From NCBI RefSeq assembly GCF_003478445.1, contig NZ_QUET01000016.1, positions 1 to 64,000 of the forward strand: a stretch of 64,000 nt of DNA, given 5' to 3'. The position numbers and the translations under genes are program-made. Each line of letters starts with the position of its first letter. Positions within the stretch are counted from its first letter, which is position 1. Shown in pieces: positions 57,387-64,000 of the stretch. Source of the stretch: Roseburia sp. AM59-24XD. Lineage in GTDB: Bacteria; Bacillota; Clostridia; Lachnospirales; Lachnospiraceae. Under the pieces are notes generated by a model that was given only the letters and a program-made list of their open reading frames with translations, was not told the origin of the DNA and made no database searches.

Positions 57387-57971
57387 TTATTCGTCCTCTC
57401 CCGCCACGGCTGTTTTATCCCGGCAGATAAATATATGACAATTGTTCTTGTATTCCTTGACTCTCTCCACATACCATCCACAGGTTGGAGGAAGCACGAT
57501 CGGATCGTCCTCCATGGATGCCTCAACAATGATCCTTGTATCATCATGAACCAGCGATGACTCAATCAGATAAGGAATTATCCTTCTCTCCAGCCCCATG
57601 CTGTACGGTGGATCCATAAAAATAACATCAAATGCTTTCTTCTGCTGATCAAGTCTGCGAAGTGCCTGGATAACATCCATCGCCATCACCCTTGCCTGTT
57701 CCTCAAAATGCGTATGATGAAGGTTCGTGCGGATGCACCGCAGTGCTTCCCGGTCGTTGTCTACCAGCACAGCCTCTGCCGCACCTCTGCTCAATGCCTC
57801 GATCGCGATCCCGCCACTGCCGCTGAACAGATCCAGGAATCTTGCCTCATACAGATCCTGCTGTATAATATTAAATAATGTCTCTTTGATCTTATCCGAG
57901 GTCGGTCTGGTATGGCGTCCCGCCGGAGTCTCCAGTTTCAGACGTCTCGCCGTTCCTGCAATCACTCTCAT
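57387..57971 (-). CDS. rsmD: 16S rRNA (guanine966-N2)-methyltransferase
   Basis: 194 aa. MRVIAGTARRLKL at the start, the RPTSDKIKETLFNI motif, SAM-binding DLFSGSGGIAIEALSRGA, and the catalytic DPPY. The rsmD-coaD pair is conserved across bacteria. It methylates G966 in the small ribosomal subunit. Confidence 0.97.
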   Translation of the reverse strand: MRVIAGTARRLKLETPAGRHTRPTSDKIKETLFNIIQQDLYEARFLDLFSGSGGIAIEALSRGAAEAVLVDNDREALRCIRTNLHHTHFEEQARVMAMDVIQALRRLDQQKKAFDVIFMDPPYSMGLERRIIPYLIESSLVHDDTRIIVEASMEDDPIVLPPTCGWYVERVKEYKNNCHIFICRDKTAVAGEDE

Positions 57972-58056
57972 TGCATTCCCTCATTTCCTTTAAATTTCGT
58001 ATTATAACACAATATAAGATACTAATTATTGTATCACATTCCATCGGGGCGGTCAA

Positions 58057-59673
58057 TCACACATCTTGTGCCGTCAGCGTGATGAGCTGCTCCTTTGTCG
58101 GCTCCTCAAGAAGCACGATCCGGTTCGCCTGATTCACGATCATCCTCTCGAATACATTGCGGACACCACGGGCATTTCCAAAGTCCCGGCGCTCCTGTTC
58201 ATTCATGGAGGCAAGATATAATCCAAGTTTCTTCACTGCCGTATCCTCAACGACCATCCCTGCCTGTTCCGCCATAACTGTTAAAATCTCTAACAACTGT
58301 TGTTCGGAATAGTCTTCAAATGTAATAAATTTATTGAAGCGGGAGATGAGTCCCGTGTTGCTTCGCAAGAACTGCTCCATCTCCTCCCTGTAACCGGCAA
58401 CGATCACCACAAGATCATCCCTGTGATCCTCCATCATCTTGACCAGCGTATCTACCGCCTCAGAGCCATAATCATTCGTTGTATCCGGGCTGACCAGCGC
58501 ATATGCCTCATCAATAAATAATACGCCGCCGATCGCCTGCTCCACCACCTCGCGGACATTGATCGCCGTCTGTCCCACATAACCGGCAACCAGACGGGAT
58601 CGGTCTGTCTCGATAAGCTGCCCCTCCGACAGGATACCGAGCTCTCTGTAAATCCTTGCCACAAGACGGGCAACCGTGGTCTTTCCGGTTCCCGGATTGC
58701 CGGTAAATACCATATGATAAGACATGTCCATAGCGGGAAGCTTATATTCCTCGCGCATCCGGCGCACCTTGATCAGATTCACAAGAGAACGGACCTCCTC
58801 CTTGACGTTGTCCAGTCCTACCAGCTGATTCAGTTCGTCCAAAAGTTTAGCCACTCGCTGCTCTTTTGCTTCCTTTTCTGCCTTCTGCCGCTCCTGCAGC
58901 CGTTTCTTTACCTTTTCAAACTCTTTCCTGGCTTCTCTCTGCTCATCCTCCGGACTTTCCTGTATATTTCCTTCCGACTCCACTTCGTCCGAAGTAACCG
59001 TTTCAGGAAGCATTCTCTGATCCGTCTTATCTGCCGGCATATTCACCTGCCATTCAGTCTTTTTGCTTTCTTCCCCGGTCAGCCATTTCACACCGGAGCA
59101 GATATTTCGGGCAGCAAGCTTATGACGGATATAGCTTTCCTCCCATTCCGGGCTGACACCTCCGGAGCAGACAAATAACACGGTTCTTTCATAATATTCA
59201 CGGATATACTCCTGACCTGCCCGGTCAAAGCGGTCGGATAATTCCATCATACACAAAAGTACATTGATCACATTGTCAAGAAACAGCACCGCCTGTTCCT
59301 CTTTCAAATGCCTGTCATACACACCGCAGATCTGGATCAGGATCGGAGGCATCGCTGCATACTTCTCCGCATAATGAACTACACTCTGCTCCAATATCTC
59401 CGCATCCGGGCTGATCTCAAGCGGATTGGTCTGTGTCAGGCACCGGATGTATTCTTTCTGCCCGTCAGAAATATTGTCCAAACGCACCGCCAGTTCCACC
59501 AGTACCGACTGGACATACAGATCTAACACCTCCGCTGCAGACTGCTTCATCATGTTCTCTGCCTCCCGCCAGTAGCCCTGTTTCTCCAGTCTCTTACAGA
59601 TCTTTGCCAGCGAATGGTAATATTTCTGCCCCATAGCACAGATTTCATCACCGGTATACATCGCGTTTGCCAT
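58057..59673 (-). CDS. AAA+ ATPase (CbbX/SpoVK type) with helical N-terminal domain
   Basis: 538 aa. The N-terminal ~210 residues are all-helical (possibly TerB-like), then a charged linker with many Glu/Arg (about 215-265), then one AAA+ module: Walker A GNPGTGKTT, Walker B GVLFIDEAY, arginine finger region SNTGLISRF and sensor 2 GNARGVRNVFE. CbbX/SpoVK proteins remodel partner proteins; none is obvious here. ATG 59673 is chosen because GGAGGG lies 7 nt upstream; an earlier TTG contains that RBS. Confidence 0.85.
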   Translation of the reverse strand: MANAMYTGDEICAMGQKYYHSLAKICKRLEKQGYWREAENMMKQSAAEVLDLYVQSVLVELAVRLDNISDGQKEYIRCLTQTNPLEISPDAEILEQSVVHYAEKYAAMPPILIQICGVYDRHLKEEQAVLFLDNVINVLLCMMELSDRFDRAGQEYIREYYERTVLFVCSGGVSPEWEESYIRHKLAARNICSGVKWLTGEESKKTEWQVNMPADKTDQRMLPETVTSDEVESEGNIQESPEDEQREARKEFEKVKKRLQERQKAEKEAKEQRVAKLLDELNQLVGLDNVKEEVRSLVNLIKVRRMREEYKLPAMDMSYHMVFTGNPGTGKTTVARLVARIYRELGILSEGQLIETDRSRLVAGYVGQTAINVREVVEQAIGGVLFIDEAYALVSPDTTNDYGSEAVDTLVKMMEDHRDDLVVIVAGYREEMEQFLRSNTGLISRFNKFITFEDYSEQQLLEILTVMAEQAGMVVEDTAVKKLGLYLASMNEQERRDFGNARGVRNVFERMIVNQANRIVLLEEPTKEQLITLTAQDV

Positions 59674-59774
59674 CACATCCCCTCCTTTCTCCAAAACAGC
59701 CTATTTTGCCTCATTGTACTACAATTCTCATCAATAGACAAGTTCCTGTCCAAAGACAATTTTTGTGATTTTTT

Positions 59775-59810
59775 TCAAAAAAAAGAAACCGTATATTACG
59801 GTTTCTTTGT
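59775..59810 (-). terminator. Terminator of rpmB
   Basis: Perfect 11-bp stem AAGAAACCGTA / TACGGTTTCTT (59807-59797 and 59793-59783), followed on the minus strand by eight T residues. Confidence 0.92.
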
Positions 59811-59833
59811 ATTCATATAATACCGAAAAGCGC

Positions 59834-60019
59834 CTACGCACGCTCTACTGCTCCAGAACGTAAACATCCTGTACATACCGGCATCTTCTTTGTGCCGCCA
59901 TTAACCTTAACCTTAACGGACTTGATATTTGGCTTCCACATCTTGTTGCTTCTTCTGTGGGAATGACTTACTGCGTTACCGAAGTGAACGCTCTTTCCAC
60001 AAACTGCACATTTTGCCAT
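59834..60019 (-). CDS. rpmB: 50S ribosomal protein L28
   Basis: 61 aa with the zinc-binding pairs CAVCGK and CTGCLR, and HSHRRSNKMWKPNI. The start is ATG 60019 (AAGGAGG upstream); a longer upstream frame has no homology. Both Cys pairs are present, so this is the zinc-containing (C+) form. Confidence 0.97.
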   Translation of the reverse strand: MAKCAVCGKSVHFGNAVSHSHRRSNKMWKPNIKSVKVKVNGGTKKMPVCTGCLRSGAVERA

Positions 60020-60143
60020 CGTAAGCACCTCCTTAGCATATTTAACCCTAACGGTCATGATTTATCAATAACTATTATGACTGTCTAATTTTGCCACAAC
60101 ATGCTTATTCTACCAAATCATAATGTAAAATGCAAGAACAAAT

Positions 60144-60512
60144 TTAATTTTTTTCTGTTTCTTCGTCAGAACCCTTGCCAGACTTGAATTTATCGACAAG
60201 GTCCGGCACCATGTCAAGCACCTTTGTAACTGCATCCTGATTCTTAACGTTGACTAACTTCGTTGTTCCGTCCTTGATGATCAAAATGGAACTTGGCTGA
60301 ATCTTTCCTCCCATTCCGCCGCCAGCATTGTTCTTCTTGCCATTCTCCGCAAACGAGCCCGCGGCCACACCAAAGCTGACATCTACCAGCGGAAGGATGA
60401 TCGTTCCATCATCAAACCGTACTGCATCGCCAACCACTGTTTTGGTTGTCAGAAAACCCTCCATACCTTTCAGAAGAGAACCAACTGCCGTGTTGAAATT
60501 ATTGTCTGCCAT
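60144..60512 (-). CDS. ytfJ: Sporulation protein YtfJ/GerW family
   Basis: 122 aa, with the family core VVGDAVRFDDGTIILPLVDVSFGVAAGS and the Gly/Asn-rich loop followed by GGKIQPSSILIIKD. YtfJ is found in spores and is needed for germination in Bacillus. The gene follows the DUF2953 gene (ytfI-like), the same order as in Bacillus. A start at ATG 60512 (MADNNFN) is most likely. Confidence 0.9.
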   Translation of the reverse strand: MADNNFNTAVGSLLKGMEGFLTTKTVVGDAVRFDDGTIILPLVDVSFGVAAGSFAENGKKNNAGGGMGGKIQPSSILIIKDGTTKLVNVKNQDAVTKVLDMVPDLVDKFKSGKGSDEETEKN

Positions 60513-60549
60513 GATATCACCATACCTTTCCATATGCTGCAACAGCATC

Positions 60550-61509
60550 CTATGATCTGTCTAACCGTTCCATTAACCGCAACGGATGCGCTCTGATTAT
60601 CAGGATCAACACTATGATCCCTCTTGCATATCCCTTCACTGCTACCTCTCCCTCAAACACTTCCTGTTCAAAATCCGGTATAACCGCAATCCCTTTGCCC
60701 CACATGGCAAAAAGGACACTAAGTACTCCCAGAAGCTGTCCGGTGAGTGCCGGATCTCCGGTTCCAAAATGAAGTCGCCCCCTGAGGCTGCGTGGTGCCA
60801 TATGCTTTAACAGCCCTCCACTGCTCTTTAAAACTGCCTGAAGCAGCTCAATGCTTTCCTCATCAATTGCCTTTATTTTAGCGAATAAGCCGGCGATTGA
60901 CAAGAAAAACTTTTTCACTCTGCCCGTTATCCGCCGCAGTGTGCGCACAAATCTGTTTTCAGAAGAGTCTGCCCTTTTCTTCGTATCGGCAGCTTTGTCA
61001 GGAACCGTCCTTTGCACGGTATCCGTATTCTCTCCGGAACTTTTCTGCGCTGCCAAAGACACACTCGTATCGAATGAATCCGCCGTCTTCGCCCCTTCTG
61101 CTTCTTTCGGTTCACCGGCTGTTGTCGAAGATTCCACAGCCTTCTGCACTTTCGCTGGTGAAACACCTTCTTTCCTTTGGACCTTGGTACTGCCGGATGC
61201 TTTCCGTTTCTGCTCTACTTTTCTTCGCTTTTGGAATTTCTTTTTCTTTGTATGAAATCTGCCGTTCACCGGGATGCCAAAAATACGGATACACACTCTC
61301 TGGTTTCTGTCCGTGTCAAAAGACAGATGGATCAGATGCAGCAGCCAGCTTACACTTCCCTTCACTCTGTGCTCCTCCTGCCATACGGCAGACAGCTGAT
61401 ACCGGATCGGTATCAGAAGCACTGCCAGACATAGCAGAAGCATCAGTCCCAAAATGCAAAGCAGAATGATTCCGATCCACTTAAACACACCCAGTATGAT
61501 CACTGCCAT
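60550..61509 (-). CDS. ytfI: DUF2953 membrane protein (YtfI-like)
   Basis: 319 aa. An N-terminal membrane helix (about 8-35: WIGIILLCILGLMLLLCLAVLL), a beta-rich domain (SVSWLLHLIHLSFDT), then a long Lys/Glu/Ser-rich insert that is unusually long for this family (about 90-190), and the C-terminal DUF2953 core (HFGTGDPALTGQLLGVLSVLFAM). It is paired with ytfJ in sporulating Firmicutes. GGAGGTG before ATG 61509 fixes the start. Confidence 0.85.
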   Translation of the reverse strand: MAVIILGVFKWIGIILLCILGLMLLLCLAVLLIPIRYQLSAVWQEEHRVKGSVSWLLHLIHLSFDTDRNQRVCIRIFGIPVNGRFHTKKKKFQKRRKVEQKRKASGSTKVQRKEGVSPAKVQKAVESSTTAGEPKEAEGAKTADSFDTSVSLAAQKSSGENTDTVQRTVPDKAADTKKRADSSENRFVRTLRRITGRVKKFFLSIAGLFAKIKAIDEESIELLQAVLKSSGGLLKHMAPRSLRGRLHFGTGDPALTGQLLGVLSVLFAMWGKGIAVIPDFEQEVFEGEVAVKGYARGIIVLILIIRAHPLRLMERLDRS

Positions 61510-61541
61510 CGGCACACCTCCTCCCGGCATCCTGTTGCTGT

Positions 61542-61868
61542 TTACATGATATCCTCAAAATATCCACGCACGATCCGGGGAGAGATGTCACCCTCTCTGC
61601 AAACTGTATCAAGACAGATCTGTGCTGCAAGCATTTCGGCTTTCTCCCGGCTTCCCGCCAGACCGATCACCGTCACCCTTCGTCTCCGGTACCAGCGAAA
61701 CCACAGCTCCACGGAGGAATATATCTCCATGATATTTTCTCCATTTACGGGTAATGTAATACAATATAACGGTCTTGTCGGCTTATTTTTTTCGAGAAGC
61801 TTCTGATACCGTTTCTTTTTGACGGAAATATCCGCGTCCAGATACATTTTTGAACTCCAGTACAGCAT
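61542..61868 (-). CDS. Hypothetical protein
   Basis: 108 aa, basic, no signal peptide. The second half (RVTVIGLAGSREKAEMLAAQICLDTV) looks like an alpha/beta segment with a helix after a Gly-rich turn. A good RBS (AGGAGG) lies before ATG 61868, although a second ATG (residue 8) with GGAG is possible. It lies 32 bp upstream of ytfI, probably in the same transcript. I do not recognise a family. Confidence 0.6.
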   Translation of the reverse strand: MLYWSSKMYLDADISVKKKRYQKLLEKNKPTRPLYCITLPVNGENIMEIYSSVELWFRWYRRRRVTVIGLAGSREKAEMLAAQICLDTVCREGDISPRIVRGYFEDIM

Positions 61869-61898
61869 ACTCCTCCTTTTCCGGAAATCCCTGCCAAA

Positions 61899-63344
61899 TT
61901 ATCCCATCATTTCCTGAATCAACTGTTTGGATGCATACTTCTCTGCTTCATCATCACAGAGCATCAGAGACTGGCTGATATAATCTGCCACCTCCTGCGG
62001 TGTTGAGAAAAATACAGGGATCTTTTCCAGCGTATTCGCCATGATCGCACGTCTCACCAGACGGGACTGTCCCTTGAACGCCTGCTTCAACTCGGTTACG
62101 ATCTGCTCTGCCGCTTTCTCTGCATCCTGTGCGGTTACCTTTTCTTCCTCATCCTTCCACTCAAGCTCCACAAAGTCGCTGCCGGAAGCTAACTGCATTA
62201 GCTGTTGCAGATGTGTAAAGCCCTCCATCAGTCCGAGCTTTGTGATCTGCTCCTTCCGGGATTTGATCGTCTCCTCCAGCACGGCATCTGCCGTTGTCAT
62301 GGATTCGTAGATCCGCTCCTGCATTCCCTCGATCTCCGGGAAATGCTCGCCAAGCCAGTACAGCTTGTCCTCCTCTGATTCAAGAGGATGCTCCTCATTC
62401 TTCTCCCAGATAGCACTTTCCTCATGCAGGAACAGCTCGTTGATACCGCGGATCACTAACTGTGCCGCCGGAATCTTATCGGCTGCCTTCTGACCGCCGT
62501 CTGCCAGATACATGGAATATGCTCCGTTGATCAGCTTCTGGATCAGCATGTACAGATCCGAAATATCATTGAGCTTTGATGCATTCGTGCGAAGCTTCTC
62601 AGCATAGATCTGATACATTGCGGCTGTCATATTCTCATAATCCAGTTCATCAAACTCCTTGATGACCGGCACAAACTCTGTGAAATACTTCTCCATGTCA
62701 TCGGTCCGGTAAAGCATTGCATTGGTGCGGAACATGTACAGATGTCCCTCCAGTGCACTCTTGTCAGAACCCTTGTAGACAGAGATACTCTCGCGGATCA
62801 GATCGAAATAATGACTTCTCGTCATACGCATCGGAAGCTGTCCGATCACCATGCGAATATTATCGTTGATCGCCATATTGTCCTTAGTTGCAAAGATGAA
62901 GTTTAATACCTCCTGTGCAAAGACACTGTCCTCGGCGATAACCTCCTGATCCTCAAAGCGGTACTGCATGCGGTTCAGAATATACTCGTATACAACAAAA
63001 CGGTCTACATATGCGGTAAGCACCTGCATGCGGTCTGTCACTTCCGTACGAAGCTTAAGCAGATTCTCTCTCTGCCGGCTGCGTTCCTCCTCTCCGAAGG
63101 AGGCAGGATCCATCAGGACACGAACCGCCTGATGAAGAGCCTGTGCAATATCTTCTGCCGTATTAATATAAGGATTGATCCCCTCTGTGATCATCTCATA
63201 AAACACATAATATTCCATCATGAATTTCAGTCTTGCATGACTGTCATGAATATCCAGGGCAAGCTCCAGATACTCCGGAAGAGCCTGTTCAAGCTCCTTG
63301 CCATGGGATAATTTCTTTACACTTTCGCGTATCTTTGTACTCAT
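61899..63344 (-). CDS. Large helical protein of unknown function
   Basis: 481 aa, no signal peptide, no membrane helix, almost entirely alpha-helical and acidic. Features are a long internal region with repeated helices (about 60-300), a Glu/Lys stretch with EDEEEKVTAQDAEKAAEQ near residue 405, and a regular C-terminal helix pair. AAGGAGACGAC precedes the ATG. It lies between the unknown gene at 61542 (30 bp) and the PMT gene, and probably belongs to the same transcript. Function not recognised. Confidence 0.65.
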   Translation of the reverse strand: MSTKIRESVKKLSHGKELEQALPEYLELALDIHDSHARLKFMMEYYVFYEMITEGINPYINTAEDIAQALHQAVRVLMDPASFGEEERSRQRENLLKLRTEVTDRMQVLTAYVDRFVVYEYILNRMQYRFEDQEVIAEDSVFAQEVLNFIFATKDNMAINDNIRMVIGQLPMRMTRSHYFDLIRESISVYKGSDKSALEGHLYMFRTNAMLYRTDDMEKYFTEFVPVIKEFDELDYENMTAAMYQIYAEKLRTNASKLNDISDLYMLIQKLINGAYSMYLADGGQKAADKIPAAQLVIRGINELFLHEESAIWEKNEEHPLESEEDKLYWLGEHFPEIEGMQERIYESMTTADAVLEETIKSRKEQITKLGLMEGFTHLQQLMQLASGSDFVELEWKDEEEKVTAQDAEKAAEQIVTELKQAFKGQSRLVRRAIMANTLEKIPVFFSTPQEVADYISQSLMLCDDEAEKYASKQLIQEMMG

Positions 63345-63356
63345 GTCGTCTCCTTA

Positions 63357-64000
63357 TTACCAGGTCTGTAATAATACCCAGCTCTCAAACCATTTCAGGT
63401 AAGTTTTTACATAATGCACAGTCGTCGGCGTACCACTTAAGACCGGATAGAACATTGCAAAGAGTCCTACTGCCAGCGCCGCATAAATATAGGCGTATTT
63501 CTTCGCTTTCGGATATTTCTTTACAAGCCGGTACATGCTGTAGCCCACCATAACCGTAACGAACGGTACACTTGGGAAATAATGATAAATAAATACAACT
63601 CGTGTCACCTTAAACCACGGTGCATACTGTGACAGATAACCGACACTTAAAAATGCAGCCTTGCGGTCCTTTTTGGCAAATACCAGATAAAGCATATATA
63701 CAAAGGCAGGAATACCGGCCCACCATACAAGCGGATTACCAAAGGCACTGATACCCTCTCTGACGGTGTCTGACACAACGCCGGAATAATACCAGATCGG
63801 ACGGTACATGATTGGCCACTGATACCACTTCGATCCATATGGATGTGTTGCATTCAGTGTGCTGTGATAATTGAACATCGTCTTCTGTGCCTCAATCACC
63901 TTCTGGATCAGCGTACGGTCCGTACCGTCGTTAAACGGAATATAGGACAGTACATAGATCACCGCCGGCACAACAATGAAGAAGATACAGCATGACAGCA
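63357..64000 (-). CDS. PMT-family protein O-mannosyltransferase, C-terminal part (5' end outside window)
   Basis: The frame is open to the window edge. Visible part: at least four membrane helices with TDRTLIQKVIEAQKTMFNYHSTLNATHPYGSKWYQWPIMYRPIWYY (the extracytoplasmic loop with the conserved H-PY-S) and the C-terminal four-helix PMT_4TM-like region (HYFPSVPFVTVMVGY). Enzymes of this family transfer mannose from polyprenyl-phosphomannose to Ser/Thr of exported proteins. Possible substrates here are the Thr-rich secreted proteins of this genome, but that is inference. The start lies beyond base 64000. Confidence 0.88.
   Translation of the reverse strand, partial: LSCCIFFIVVPAVIYVLSYIPFNDGTDRTLIQKVIEAQKTMFNYHSTLNATHPYGSKWYQWPIMYRPIWYYSGVVSDTVREGISAFGNPLVWWAGIPAFVYMLYLVFAKKDRKAAFLSVGYLSQYAPWFKVTRVVFIYHYFPSVPFVTVMVGYSMYRLVKKYPKAKKYAYIYAALAVGLFAMFYPVLSGTPTTVHYVKTYLKWFESWVLLQTW

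Overview
The window is a chromosomal segment of a low-to-mid GC, anaerobic, Gram-positive bacterium, most likely a Lachnospiraceae-type gut Clostridium. The reasons are strong AGGAGG-type ribosome binding sites, TTGACA/TATAAT promoters, an oxygen-independent ribonucleotide reductase (nrdD/nrdG), sporulation-type genes (spoIIM-like, ytfI-ytfJ), and very large secreted leucine-rich-repeat proteins with Thr/Pro-rich linkers. This placement is inference from gene content. Nearly all genes are on the minus strand.

Layout. 0-5 kb: a repeat/terminator cluster, a LytTR-FHA regulator, a secreted M14 carboxypeptidase, a lipoprotein cyclophilin, a small Cys-motif protein and an esterase. 5-15.2 kb: one gene of 3,430 codons encoding a subtilisin-like protease fused to a giant BspA-type LRR array, Big2-type Ig domains, a Pro/Thr repeat and a Lys-rich C-terminus. 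15.4-18.3 kb: a decayed group II intron lying next to a terminator, then an accessory-looking operon (zinc alcohol dehydrogenase, TetR regulator, small membrane protein). 18.4-22.2 kb: the trans-translation and RNA-decay set ssrA-smpB-rnr, then secG. 22.3-27.5 kb: lower glycolysis (gpmI, tpiA, pgk, gap). 27.5-31.5 kb: nrdG, a convergent secreted protein gene, and nrdD with a recognisable double NrdR box. 31.6-36.5 kb: a second large secreted LRR protein, a sigma-like protein without region 4, and mutY. 36.5-41.4 kb: a complete GldA/F/G-DUF4340 type ABC system. 41.5-49.5 kb: ppiB, a binding-protein-like lipid-anchored or secreted protein, spoIIM-like, coaE, polA, a zinc-finger anti-sigma-like protein, tRNA-Leu, cheY and a Nudix hydrolase. 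49.5-64 kb: cell-wall synthesis (PBP plus SEDS protein), a U32 protease, zapA, a coiled-coil protein, coaD, rsmD, a SpoVK/CbbX-type AAA+ ATPase, rpmB, ytfJ-ytfI, two uncharacterised proteins and the end of a PMT-family mannosyltransferase.

Two results stand out. First, five core genes (tpiA, pgk, nrdD twice, polA, and the SEDS gene) each carry a loss of one base inside a GG/GGG/CC run, and two of the six sites share the same local octamer. This looks like a systematic sequencing or assembly error rather than gene decay, and these genes should be read as full length. Second, the two big secreted proteins share a C-terminal Lys-rich LRR module and no LPXTG motif, and the giant gene is visibly mosaic in base composition. 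I found no CRISPR array, no phage and no clearly new defence system.
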